Shown one piece after another: positions 46,531 through 55,826 of a DNA stretch of 64,000 nt. Under the pieces are notes generated by a model. That model worked only from the letters and a program-made list of their open reading frames with translations. It had not been told where the DNA came from and did not search any database. The position numbers were made by a program, and so were the translations under genes. The stretch spans positions 372,001 to 436,000 of the forward strand of contig NC_089465.1 of assembly GCF_029203305.1 (NCBI RefSeq). The letters are read 5' to 3'. Within the stretch, counting starts at the first letter, position 1. Each line of letters begins with the position of its first letter. The stretch comes from Yamadazyma tenuis (Eukaryota; Ascomycota; Pichiomycetes; Serinales; Debaryomycetaceae).

Positions 46531-47796
46531 TTACTCGTGGTAGCCCCCACAGGTCTCTACAATGACCCGCATAAATACCCGGATACAATCCAAATAATCC
46601 ACAATATCCACCCGTTCGTCAGGCATCGTATTAAACTTGCCTCCCGGACCACAGACTATTCCCTCCATCCCCAACTTCTCATAAAGATGGCCGGCATCAC
46701 TGCCGTAGAAACATGGCGGTTTCAACGCCCCCGTGGGTTGGTCCACACCACGCACCGCCTTATAGCCTCTGTTCAAAGTTTGCACGATGTCGGCGCTGGG
46801 GTCCACCTCGAACGGTGGCATAAAGTCGTGTTTCACAAGCAGCAATTCGAACTTCATTTTTGGATGCTGCACCTGCACCGACTCGAGCTCGCGCCGCAAG
46901 TCCGCCAACACGATGGCTTCGTTCTGCCCAGGAGCGTAACGCGCGGCTCCAGTAATCGTCACAAAATCTGCCACTTGCGGCGCCCTCCAACTCTCGTAGT
47001 TGCGGCCCAACCCTCCGTGGATCGTGCCAACATGACACCGGTTCACGCTCTCGTGCACCAGGCTGCGGGGGTCCGAAAACGTCATATATGTCAATTTTTG
47101 GATGGCCTCCATTGAACACAAAATGGCATCGGTAGCCTCTTCTCGCTTCGACATGTGCCGAGTATCACCAATGATATTAATTTCAAAAATGGCACTACCG
47201 GCGTGCATTACTAGCCCGTACACATCCGTGGGTTCACAGTTGATGAAACAGTCAGCCGTTTCCTTGGTAATTTTTCCCTGTTCCAAAAGAGCCACCGTAC
47301 CGGCTCCTCCCTGTAATTCCCCTACCACGTAGGTTAAAGTAACGTCCTTCAGAACCTTCCACCCCGCATCTTTCAATGTCTTAACCGCCATATAGTAGGC
47401 ACAGCATCCTGACTTCATGTTCGAAACCCCGATTCCGTAGATGAATTTGTTGTCGTTTTGCACATATGTTTCTGCCTTATCGTACTTGCCTGCGTAGGGG
47501 TCGACAGTCCATCCTTCAGTAACAGGGTTGACGTCCACGTGACCGTTGAAAAGAAGACTCCTGCCACCGCTGACATGTCCGGTCCCCTTCCATACCCCGA
47601 CGGAGTTGCACCGAAGCATCCCATCGGTTTTATCGGTGAATTCGATGCTTTGGGCTTCCAACTCAATGGCCTGAAGAGCAGTGGTCATATACTTGATGGC
47701 ATCAATTTCAGCTGCGTGCTTGGAGTGAGACGGAATCTGAATGAACTTGGAGAGAAATTCCAAGCTCTCCTGCTCGTTGACAGTTGGGAAGTTCAT
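46531..47796 (-). CDS. M20-family hydrolase-like protein with altered metal ligands
   Basis: A 421-aa protein with the fold pattern of M20 metallo-hydrolases (ArgE/DapE/aminoacylase). The site GHVDVNP (His86, Asp88) and CEPTD (Glu188) keep three ligands, and VVGELQGG keeps the general-base Glu160. But GVSNMKSG has Asn126 where the bridging Asp is expected, Leu161 (TTA codon) replaces the neighbouring metal Glu, and NTMPDE has Thr390 where the last His is expected. Either this is a subfamily with another metal geometry or a non-canonical enzyme. It is divergent from the Dal5-like permease (656 bp between starts), suggesting a nitrogen-compound role. No signal peptide. Confidence 0.75.
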   Translation of the reverse strand: MNFPTVNEQESLEFLSKFIQIPSHSKHAAEIDAIKYMTTALQAIELEAQSIEFTDKTDGMLRCNSVGVWKGTGHVSGGRSLLFNGHVDVNPVTEGWTVDPYAGKYDKAETYVQNDNKFIYGIGVSNMKSGCCAYYMAVKTLKDAGWKVLKDVTLTYVVGELQGGAGTVALLEQGKITKETADCFINCEPTDVYGLVMHAGSAIFEINIIGDTRHMSKREEATDAILCSMEAIQKLTYMTFSDPRSLVHESVNRCHVGTIHGGLGRNYESWRAPQVADFVTITGAARYAPGQNEAIVLADLRRELESVQVQHPKMKFELLLVKHDFMPPFEVDPSADIVQTLNRGYKAVRGVDQPTGALKPPCFYGSDAGHLYEKLGMEGIVCGPGGKFNTMPDERVDIVDYLDCIRVFMRVIVETCGGYHE

Positions 47797-48108
47797 TGGT
47801 GGTAGAAATTTTAAAATTAGGGTCGGGTGGGTGCTATAAGGGCAAGTGGATTTGGGCGCCAGTGCACGACCGGTGTCAATTCCGCTGTCTGCTGCAAAGT
47901 TCGGGAATCTCGCCGCACACGTTAGATGCTATCGCAGATCTCAGGCAACCAATGAGCTTGGAACAGCGCATGGCCTTGGTCTTATCTGACGGCGGTTATT
48001 AGCAAGTACCCGATACCATATCGGTGAAATACCAGCACACGCCTCCGGATACGGAAAAAGATGCAAGTTTTATGCCCAGGAATATCACCCAAAGCGGATT
48101 ATCCTCTC

Positions 48109-48124
48109 CGGCTTACAACCACCG
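48109..48124. promoter_or_regulatory. CGG-N10-CCG zinc-cluster-type site
   Basis: CGG and CCG triplets face each other over 10 bp, the spacing known for Put3-type zinc-cluster factors. One site by itself is weak evidence. Confidence 0.25.
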
Positions 48125-48283
48125 TTTCCTTCTGTTTAAAGATATGGTTTTTGGTGACTGACACAATGAGTAGTCTGCCACACTCGAAGGTGCTCAGTTC
48201 ATGGAGTATAATCCATCAATAACATACACCGCCCAACTTCTTCCTGTTTTCGGCTATTCCGCACAATACCAGATAACGGGTTG

Positions 48284-48317
48284 ATAGCGATTGTGATAGC
48301 GATAAACTGATCGCTAT
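48284..48317. promoter_or_regulatory. ATAGCGAT direct and inverted repeats
   Basis: ATAGCGAT occurs at 48284-48291 and again at 48296-48303, and its exact inverse ATCGCTAT at 48310-48317 after a 6-bp spacer. The cluster is 136-169 bp upstream of the permease ATG and looks like an operator for a dimeric factor. Confidence 0.4.
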
Positions 48318-48452
48318 TTTGCCTCAAAAGTGCCGATGGTTTTGATGGTGCGAGACTCTTCTCCACGAATGCCTGTATGTTGCCAAGACTGCTTCTTGTG
48401 CTTATAAACACCACAAATGGCAGCTTGACTCCCTCACTTCAACTTAATCAAA

Positions 48453-50009
48453 ATGTCAAGTGAACCTACTAAAGATGGAGACGAACTACTCGTGGTTCAA
48501 TCTCCCTCCCAGGACTCCCACTCCCAAAACTCTGTTGCCGATGCCCAAGACGAAGGATTTGAATACTTCCAAAAAGGTGGTATGAACTCCGAGGTGGATC
48601 CAGCTGAGAGTGCTCGAGTCGCCAGAAAGATAGATTGGCATATGCTTCCAATTCTTTGTATCTTATACGGTATCAACTATGTAGACAAGGCTGCTTTGGG
48701 ATGGGCTGTATTGTTCACCTTCAAACAAGATTTGGGGTTGGTGGGCACAGACTACTCGTGGGTTTCTTCTATTTTCTACTTTGGCTACCTTGGTGCTCAA
48801 TACCCTGCTTCTTACTGTCTTCAACGGTTCCCAGCTGGAAAAGTTATTGCTTGTACCACCGTTGGTTGGGGTGCAATTATGTTAGGACACATTGGGTGCA
48901 AGAATTACGCAGGTATTTTGGTGTGTCGGTTCCTTTTAGGGGTGTTTGAAGCTCCTATTTCAGGTGGATTTGTGCTCTTCTGTTCATTGTTTTACACCAG
49001 AAAAGAACAGGTTGGTAGAACCATGGTTTGGGGATCCATGCAAGGTATTTTCAACGTCATTTTCGGGTTTGTGTCCTATGGATTGGGACATGCCCACAAC
49101 AGCAGCTTGAAAGAATGGCAGTTGATTTACTTGGTATTGGGACTATGCTCCTTCGTCATTGGTGGGTTATGGTTTGCCTTTATTCCTGACACTCCCGGAA
49201 AAGCTCGGTTTTTAACAGAGGATGAAAAGGTCATAGCCATCAAGAGAGTGTCCAAAAACATGATGGGTACTGCCACTCACGATTGGAAATGGTCCCAAAC
49301 CTTGGAGTGTCTTATGGACCCCAAGACCTGGTTGATGGTGGCTTTTATCTTGTTTTCTATGATTCCAAACGGAGGATTGACCAACTTTGGTTCTCTTGTG
49401 CTTGCTGATATCGTTCACAACAACCTTGAAAGTATTGCGGTTGGAGTAGGAAGTTCGTTCTTTTCTGCTGGTCAAATGTTGATTTTCTCCATCTTCGCCA
49501 TAAAGTATAACAACTTCAGAACCATTGGAATGACTTTCCCCATGCTTCTTGCCATTGCCGGTTTATCGGCAGTTTATGCCACTGAAACCCATGGTGCCAA
49601 ATGGGGTAGAGTATTTGCTTACTGGATGATCAACTCGTATGCGGTAACATGGCCTTTCACCCTTTCTATGCTTGGTTCCAACTATGCTGGTCATACCAAG
49701 AGAGCTTCCATGAGTATGATCTTGTTGATTTTCTTTGCAGTGGGTAATATCATTGGACCTTTCTGTTTCACCAGTGCTGATGCTCCAAAGTATACCAAGG
49801 CGCTTGCTACGAACTTAGGATGTTTCTGTGCATGTTTTGTCATTGGAGTTGGGTTAAGAGTTTACTTGATGTATGCCAACAAGGTGAGAGACAAGAAATA
49901 TGGTGTGGTGGATGCTGAGATTAATGAAGATAAGAGATTGGAGGGAATCTTGAACGGTATGAAAGATGAGACTGACATCAAAAACAAGCTGTTCCGTTAT
50001 GTGTTGTAG
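48453..50009 (+). CDS. Allantoate/anion permease, Dal5-like (MFS, ACS family)
   Basis: A 518-aa plasma-membrane transporter of the anion:cation symporter (Dal5/Tna1/Seo1) family. A hydrophilic N-tail of about 60 residues leads into RKIDWHMLPILCILYGINYVDK, the family's TM1 with NYVDK. TM5-TM6 include GVFEAPISGGFVLF. The loop after TM6 has the conserved PDTPGKARFLTEDEK. Twelve TM helices are evident, and the tail ends KNKLFRYVL. Dal5 relatives carry allantoate, ureidosuccinate or dipeptides; the substrate here is not known. It is divergent from the M20 gene and convergent with the amidase (92 bp apart). Confidence 0.9.
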   Translation: MSSEPTKDGDELLVVQSPSQDSHSQNSVADAQDEGFEYFQKGGMNSEVDPAESARVARKIDWHMLPILCILYGINYVDKAALGWAVLFTFKQDLGLVGTDYSWVSSIFYFGYLGAQYPASYCLQRFPAGKVIACTTVGWGAIMLGHIGCKNYAGILVCRFLLGVFEAPISGGFVLFCSLFYTRKEQVGRTMVWGSMQGIFNVIFGFVSYGLGHAHNSSLKEWQLIYLVLGLCSFVIGGLWFAFIPDTPGKARFLTEDEKVIAIKRVSKNMMGTATHDWKWSQTLECLMDPKTWLMVAFILFSMIPNGGLTNFGSLVLADIVHNNLESIAVGVGSSFFSAGQMLIFSIFAIKYNNFRTIGMTFPMLLAIAGLSAVYATETHGAKWGRVFAYWMINSYAVTWPFTLSMLGSNYAGHTKRASMSMILLIFFAVGNIIGPFCFTSADAPKYTKALATNLGCFCACFVIGVGLRVYLMYANKVRDKKYGVVDAEINEDKRLEGILNGMKDETDIKNKLFRYVL

Positions 50010-50101
50010 TTAGGTACAATAAATTGTGTGATAAGTGATAATATAATTTGTGATATAATGTTAAGCTTTAAAAGGTGTTGTAAACTATTCTTCTAAATAC
50101 T

Positions 50102-51730
50102 CTAGACTCTTTTATCCAACAACTCACTCACATACCCAATCAAGGCAGCGCACTTTTCTTCCTCCAACTTCCCACAGACTACCTGTAATGACACCGGGCC
50201 TCCCTCAAACTTGTCAAGATTACTCGAATAGGTCTGGTGAACTAGCTTATCTGTGTCAGAAATAAAACTAGTTTTCTCAAGTGGTTTGTCGATAGAAACG
50301 TCACATCTGGTAACGGGAAAAGTCCCGGCACTATAATCCAAAGCATTCCATATTGAGTTCAACGGTTGAGGAGTCACTTTGTTCCATAAACAAGCAGGAT
50401 ACGGAGAGCAGGCACAAATCACTGCGTCCAACCTGACCCCAGGACCTCCACCGTTATTCCACAAGTCTAAATATTTTTGAGCATAAGCAGCCCTCTTCTT
50501 CTGACTCTGCCAAAGGTCTGAAACTTGCATATCTTCTGCTACTGGCAACGAGGCAACAATGTGGGAGTCTGGAGGTTCGTTATACTTGGCGAGAATTGAC
50601 TTGACATGTTTCATCCCATCAGCACCATAGAACGGATAAATGGTGTCTCTGATCTCCTTGAAATAGGTATCGTCCCATTCTAGGACTGTATGTCCTTCCT
50701 TCCTCAACGCTTCCTTGACTATCTCTAATCCTCTTATCAAAGGAGATGTTACGGTCGTGAGCCCATCGGACTTCATGAACCCAACAGTCAATTTGGCAGG
50801 TAACTTGGCTGGAGTATATTTCATGGGCAAACAGCTGGCATCCTGTAAGTATGGCTTGTTCTCTATGATGGACTTGGTTACGTAGTCAAGATTTGTGAAA
50901 CTTCTTGTCAAAATCCCATATACCGACACAATAGACTCCTGGCCTTCCTGGCCAGAGACAGTGCCAAACTTGGGGAACCGTCCTGAACTTGGTTTCAAAG
51001 AGTACACTCTGTTTAAAGCAGCTGGGTGCCTTACAGATCCGCCAATATCACTTCCAATACCAAAACAACTTCCCTTTAAAAGAGCAAGGGCCCCTTCACC
51101 TCCAGAAGAGCCACCGACATTTAAATACCTTCTATTGAAAGGATTCAAGGTCCTCCCCCATAACACGTTTGTAGTTTCTGAGTATATCATGCCAGCTGAA
51201 GTATTGGTCTTACAAATGATAATAGCACCTAACCCTGTCAAAAGCTTAGCGAATGTCGAGCTCTCAGTTTTTATCTCTTCGGCTTCTCCCACAAATCCCA
51301 TGGAGGAGGCCACCCCTTCGATGTTGATGTTGTCCTTAAACGACACAATCACTCCGTGAAGCGGTCCATTCAAGCAATTGTGTTTCTGGTAATATTCATC
51401 TAACTTTTCAGCTTCGTGCAACGCTTCTTGGAAGCGAATTTCCGTAAGACAGTTGGTCAACTGATGTGCCAACGTGGCTCTATAGCAGTACGCCTCGGTG
51501 ACTTGTCTAGCGGTCAATGCTCCTGTAGAATACTCAGCAAGTAGGGCGGGTATATCCAAGTTGGTGATATATTTGATATCATTAGATATGACAGAAGAAG
51601 TGTCAATGAAATCGCTCACATCGTTCAACTCTTCAGGAGCTGGTACCAACTTTTCTGGTGCCAAAAACGGCTTGAGGAGCTGTTGCTGTGAAGCTATTTT
51701 GGTGTCTCGTACGTCTATCCAAGTAGTCAT
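50102..51730 (-). CDS. Amidase (Amd2-like, amidase signature family)
   Basis: A 542-aa amidase. The first fitting ATG (51728-51730) gives MTTWIDVRDTKIASQQ, as in fungal Amd2 and acetamidases; the longer frame begins at GTG. The Ser-cisSer-Lys site is intact: Lys132 (VSFKDN), the GGSSGGEGA signature at about 206-214, and the nucleophile Ser232 (GSDIGGSVRHPA). Such enzymes release ammonia from short or aromatic amides. The next ~70 residues before the core are family-typical. GATAA sites occur upstream (51891-51895, 51942-51946). Together with the Dal5-like and M20 genes it suggests use of amide nitrogen. Confidence 0.88.
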   Translation of the reverse strand: MTTWIDVRDTKIASQQQLLKPFLAPEKLVPAPEELNDVSDFIDTSSVISNDIKYITNLDIPALLAEYSTGALTARQVTEAYCYRATLAHQLTNCLTEIRFQEALHEAEKLDEYYQKHNCLNGPLHGVIVSFKDNINIEGVASSMGFVGEAEEIKTESSTFAKLLTGLGAIIICKTNTSAGMIYSETTNVLWGRTLNPFNRRYLNVGGSSGGEGALALLKGSCFGIGSDIGGSVRHPAALNRVYSLKPSSGRFPKFGTVSGQEGQESIVSVYGILTRSFTNLDYVTKSIIENKPYLQDASCLPMKYTPAKLPAKLTVGFMKSDGLTTVTSPLIRGLEIVKEALRKEGHTVLEWDDTYFKEIRDTIYPFYGADGMKHVKSILAKYNEPPDSHIVASLPVAEDMQVSDLWQSQKKRAAYAQKYLDLWNNGGGPGVRLDAVICACSPYPACLWNKVTPQPLNSIWNALDYSAGTFPVTRCDVSIDKPLEKTSFISDTDKLVHQTYSSNLDKFEGGPVSLQVVCGKLEEEKCAALIGYVSELLDKRV

Positions 51731-52033
51731 GAGTTGGTAATGGTTTGGAAGAGTTGAACTGGTGAGATAAATCGGTACGGAATCTCCATTCTGGGCCTGT
51801 CGGTAAAAAGATGGTTCTGGGCCGATCGCGGTAGATCGCCATATCGCATCGACGATCATTTTGGAACGGAATAACACAAAGTATACCCGCGATAACGACC
51901 ATAAGTAAGCGAATGTGGTAAGTTGGCAGAGTCAATATTTGGATAACGGGTCTCGGCACCAGTAACAGAACCGATCAATCTACCATTAATTTTATCTATA
52001 TCTTATCAAGGCTTATATTATCGTGTAAAACTA
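51731..52033. other. Amidase promoter / NAP1 3' flank
   Basis: A 303-bp spacer. It holds GATAA at 51891-51895 and 51942-51946 (inside GATAACGGGT, also found before the Dal5-like gene) and CTTATC at 52002-52007, consistent with GATA-factor control. No gene. Confidence 0.5.
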
Positions 52034-53311
52034 CTACTGCTGCTTGCACTCAGGTGGGTTCTCCTTCTTACCGGTTTCGTTAATTCCCTCATCATCCTCA
52101 CTGTCCTCATCCTCATCTTCGTCGCCTTCACTGTCGAATTCTCCGTCTTCATCTTCAAAATCTTCAGGATATCCAAATCCAACTGCGTCTCCGGTAAACC
52201 AATCTATGGCTCTTGGAATCAATCTGTCTTTGATTTCTTCTCCCAATTGGTAGTCTAATTCCAACCTAGCGGCCAAGTCATCTTCATCTTCCTCATCTTC
52301 CTCATCATTTTCATCATCGTCTTCTTCCTCTTCTTCGTCCTCGTCACTGTCCTTGGCTTTTGGAGGCTTTGGAGGATCGAAAAAGTTGAAAAACGATTCG
52401 GTAGGGGTCAACTTCTCAATGGTTCTTGTCTGTTTGGTGGTCTTGTTCCTTTGCTTTCTTCTTTCGATGTTGATCGTTACATTTTGTTCTTTGCTCTTCC
52501 AGTTGATTACACATCCGTCAGCATGATCATACACAAAATCACCCGAATATCCCAATTCAGCTTGATAGTGGTAAGACTTGGTCAATTGTTTGTTGTCAAA
52601 GAATGGGTTGGTGTCGAACTCAAAAATCAACTTAAACCCAGGGGTCTCTAAGTATTCCATCTTAATATTTTTCAAGAACTCCAACACTTCACTGTCTCTA
52701 TCGGTTATAGTTTCAGACACAGGGGTCAAATTTTCCAAGGCAGTCAACCAGAAGTTAGGGATACCCTTCACATCTTCTTCTTCTTCCTCCTCGTCTTCTT
52801 CCTCGTCTTCTTCCTTTATAGCACCTTCTTGTGCGTCAACTTCTTCGTCGTCATCTTCTTCCAAAGCTTCACCTTCCTCTACTTCCGTGGCAGTAGGCTC
52901 ATCTGCCCCATTTATGATCTTGTTTCTTCTCTCGTACAATGGTTCATACTTCTTAAAGTACCTGCGTTCTAAGTCCAACAATTCTTTTTGAAACTCGGCT
53001 TCCAACTTCATTTGCTTCAGTTGGATGCTCTTCAAGCCATAAACCCGCTTCTTGACTTGCTTGGGCAAAGAGTCAATGTACCCACTCTGCTGACCAATCA
53101 AGGTACCCAACTTTCCTTGAATCATTGACAATAATGCTGGATTGTTTGCTAATTCTTTGCTTAACTTGGAGTTGCCTTCTTCCTCGTTAATGGTGGAGAC
53201 ACTGGGGATTTGGTGTTGTCTCATGTACGAGTTCGTGACGGACGCAGGCGTATTTTGAGGCGTAGGCGCCTTGGTGATATCTCCTTGTTTTTTTCTGATG
53301 GGTTCACTCAT
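52034..53311 (-). CDS. NAP1: Nucleosome assembly protein Nap1
   Basis: A 425-aa histone H2A-H2B chaperone. The start is the ATG at 53309-53311 (MSEPIRKKQGDITKAPTPQNTPAS), which matches yeast Nap1's MSDPIRTKP start; the longer frame begins with TTG. The dimerisation helix (about 65-130), the histone-binding core with VKGIPNFWLTALENL, ELGYSGDFVYDHADGC and the FFNFFDPPK block are present. An acidic insert (about 145-190) and acidic C-terminal tail (about 325-415) with Asp/Glu runs follow, ending ECKQQ as in yeast. The long Glu/Asp stretches also create spurious Ser-rich frames on the other strand. Confidence 0.95.
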   Translation of the reverse strand: MSEPIRKKQGDITKAPTPQNTPASVTNSYMRQHQIPSVSTINEEEGNSKLSKELANNPALLSMIQGKLGTLIGQQSGYIDSLPKQVKKRVYGLKSIQLKQMKLEAEFQKELLDLERRYFKKYEPLYERRNKIINGADEPTATEVEEGEALEEDDDEEVDAQEGAIKEEDEEEDEEEEEEDVKGIPNFWLTALENLTPVSETITDRDSEVLEFLKNIKMEYLETPGFKLIFEFDTNPFFDNKQLTKSYHYQAELGYSGDFVYDHADGCVINWKSKEQNVTINIERRKQRNKTTKQTRTIEKLTPTESFFNFFDPPKPPKAKDSDEDEEEEEDDDENDEEDEEDEDDLAARLELDYQLGEEIKDRLIPRAIDWFTGDAVGFGYPEDFEDEDGEFDSEGDEDEDEDSEDDEGINETGKKENPPECKQQ

Positions 53312-53462
53312 GAGTTCGGTGATGGTGACTTGTGATTTAAGGATAAAATTTTTGTCCAAAAACGCGTTAACCAAGAATTGGCGATTTGAGGCGCGCCACG
53401 CTCAAGCAGTTATCTGTTTGGCAGTTTGCAGCCACCGCCGAAACAATCATACATCATATATT

Positions 53463-55826
53463 CTACAAATCAAGCTTGCCATCTAAATATAATTCGACTT
53501 CAGCCAACCGCTTCTCCCAGTCATCAACCTTACTGAGCTTCTCCTCGATTTCCTTGATCTCTTTGTCGATACTCAATAAATTCTCTTCGCTCGTCAAATC
53601 GTGGAATTCCCAGTTGGCCTCATCATCCTTAATCTCCAATACCGAATCATGGTACTTCATCAATAATGGACGATGACTTAAAGTGATGAAGGTGATTTTC
53701 TTCTTCTGCAAGAGCTCAAATAAATAATCTTCCACGTCGGTACTGACGGCATTGGTGCTTTCGTCGAGAATGACAAACCGGGGATTCTTGAACAACACAC
53801 GGGCCAAACTCATTCTTTGTTTTTCACCCCCAGAAAACACATCCTTCCAATCCTTCTTCACGTTGAAGTTGCCTTCCCGTTTCAACAAATATTCCAACTT
53901 CACTTCTCTCAAAATGTGGTACAAATGGTCATCATTATATCCCATTTCTATCATGTCGTTGTAACTGTAAGGGTAAATGATTTGGTCCCTCAAGTTGCCA
54001 TTGGTGAAGTATGTCTTTTGTGGTAAGTAGAAGATTTCATCATCGTTGGGTTTGGACAACAATCCCGAGTATAACGGCCATAATTCAGCTATTATTCTGG
54101 AAATCGACGTTTTACCACATCCATTGGATCCTAAAATCAACAAGTTGTTACCTTCACTGATCAGAAAGTTCAACTTATCTACCAATTTGTAGTTTCCCGA
54201 TCCATTGGCAGAAGGAATTATGACAGGAATGTTTTCAAACCTAATACCTTTACTGTAGTTCTTTTGGATGGTACCGTGTATGTCTTGGTGGCCCAACTTA
54301 GCGCCGTAGTCGAACTGGGGAGAATGGGCTTGGTGCAAGTTTGTCAATAACTGGAATACTCTGTCGGTGTAACCAGTCAATTCTGCTACATCCTTAATGG
54401 AGTACATTAGCCTGGAACCCGCGTCGGCCAACGACAACATTAATCTCTTGTTGATGACAAACTGCCTCATGTTCAGTCTCTCCATCTTGGCTTGATCTAC
54501 GGAGTTAACACCATTTTTGCTGGTGCTTGGGAACAAGTCCTCGATAAACACCGGCAACCCGGCAAAAATGTATCCCCAAGCAGACCAAGTGTACTTCAAG
54601 ATATAGTCCTCCAAAATGGAGTACCCAAACGAAATATTAATGGTCTTGTTGATGTGCTTCATTAATCCGTTGAATGTTTCGTTCAACTTGGACTTTTCAA
54701 TCACCGACCCTTTGTAGAACCCAATTTCTTCACAGTTGGTAATCAAATTCAAGTGCTCATTATAATACTGACCTTCCAAAGCTGTTTCCTGTGAACTCAA
54801 CTTACCGAATGCGGGAGTGTTCTGCTTCAATAAGAAGGCTGTAAGAAAGTAGTTTGCAAAAATACCCATAATGGCACCAGTACCCAAGTTATCTCTCAAG
54901 TAGATGGAGAAAAACACCAAGTCAATCATAGGCTTTCCCATACTGGAAAACAACCCACATATCGAGTCGCAAAACTTACTGACGTCGTTGGTGATGTACT
55001 GGTCGATGTTCTTGATGTCAATGAAGTTGATCTTGTAGTATGCCATAATTTTATCCAAATACATATCATGAATGTACCGAATCAAATTGGTTCTGAAGCT
55101 CAAACTCAACCGACTGGTTAAGTACTTGATGGCAGCATTTGTGTAACTGGCTGGGAATGCGATCAAGATCCAGTAGATCAAGTCCCGAATAAACTTCTTC
55201 CCATTACCACTGATCAAGTTTTTCACAATTTGCCCGTCCAACTTGGCAATCAACAAACTCAACCAGGTCCTCAACACCAAGAAGAAGCATTGGCAGAATA
55301 ACAAATAACTGTTCTTACTGTAAAACTTGGGAATCAAAATTCTCCAAATAATCGTCAACTGGTTCAAAAACTTGGAGTTGACCACTTTACTCTGAATATT
55401 CAACTTTTCTTCGATGTAGTAGTTTTTGTACAAATACTTGTCAGCGGCGTATTGGTCCAAATTTGGCTTGGGGATGATAATACGGGTGTTACCTGGAGTT
55501 CCTCCAAATCTGGTGGAGTATTTAGGAATAAAAATCTCTCTACTACCATTTTTTAATACGGTGGAGCTCTGACGGATCAAACTTGGTCTGTTGGCACGTT
55601 TGTTGATTTGGTAGTCTCGGAACTGATGGACAAGAGACCGTAAACTAAACACCACGCCCAAACCAAAAGTGGTCACTAGAGTGCTCAAAAATAGCATCAC
55701 GGGTCTGCTTTGGTAGTTGATTTTGACCTTATTGTCCTTGAAGGTGATGACAAACTCCTGTAGGATCAACAAGAGATTGCGAACATCCTGCTTGCTGTAC
55801 CCGCTAAGAGTCGAGATGGAGACCAT
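53463..55826 (-). CDS. Peroxisomal ABC half-transporter (ABCD, Pxa1/Pxa2 type)
   Basis: A 787-aa half ABC transporter of subfamily D, whose two halves (Pxa1 and Pxa2) import long-chain acyl-CoA into peroxisomes for beta-oxidation. An N-terminal part of about 150 residues precedes the six-helix membrane domain (about 160-440), including the ABCD loop EEIGFYKGS (EEA-like). The ATP domain is complete: Walker A GSNGCGKTS, signature FSGGEKQRMSLARV, Walker B FVILDEST, and the switch His in TLSHRP. The C-terminal coiled coil (KEIKEIEEKLSKVDDWEKRLAEVE) is typical of ABCD. Pxa1 or Pxa2 cannot be separated by eye. Confidence 0.9.
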   Translation of the reverse strand: MVSISTLSGYSKQDVRNLLLILQEFVITFKDNKVKINYQSRPVMLFLSTLVTTFGLGVVFSLRSLVHQFRDYQINKRANRPSLIRQSSTVLKNGSREIFIPKYSTRFGGTPGNTRIIIPKPNLDQYAADKYLYKNYYIEEKLNIQSKVVNSKFLNQLTIIWRILIPKFYSKNSYLLFCQCFFLVLRTWLSLLIAKLDGQIVKNLISGNGKKFIRDLIYWILIAFPASYTNAAIKYLTSRLSLSFRTNLIRYIHDMYLDKIMAYYKINFIDIKNIDQYITNDVSKFCDSICGLFSSMGKPMIDLVFFSIYLRDNLGTGAIMGIFANYFLTAFLLKQNTPAFGKLSSQETALEGQYYNEHLNLITNCEEIGFYKGSVIEKSKLNETFNGLMKHINKTINISFGYSILEDYILKYTWSAWGYIFAGLPVFIEDLFPSTSKNGVNSVDQAKMERLNMRQFVINKRLMLSLADAGSRLMYSIKDVAELTGYTDRVFQLLTNLHQAHSPQFDYGAKLGHQDIHGTIQKNYSKGIRFENIPVIIPSANGSGNYKLVDKLNFLISEGNNLLILGSNGCGKTSISRIIAELWPLYSGLLSKPNDDEIFYLPQKTYFTNGNLRDQIIYPYSYNDMIEMGYNDDHLYHILREVKLEYLLKREGNFNVKKDWKDVFSGGEKQRMSLARVLFKNPRFVILDESTNAVSTDVEDYLFELLQKKKITFITLSHRPLLMKYHDSVLEIKDDEANWEFHDLTSEENLLSIDKEIKEIEEKLSKVDDWEKRLAEVELYLDGKLDL

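Larger units (their letters stand above)
47797..48452. other. Divergent promoter region, M20 protein / Dal5-like permease
   Basis: A 656-bp spacer serving two divergent genes. It contains CTTATC near 47982, GATAACGGGT at 48272-48281, the ATAGCGAT repeat cluster at 48284-48317, a CGG-N10-CCG at 48109-48124, and TATAAA at 48403-48408. Confidence 0.5.

Noticed and set aside
52578..52991. 137-codon Ser-rich frame opposite NAP1
   Set aside because: It is the complement of the Glu/Asp-rich NAP1 repeats (GAA/GAG read as TTC/CTC and shifted to TCT/TCC).
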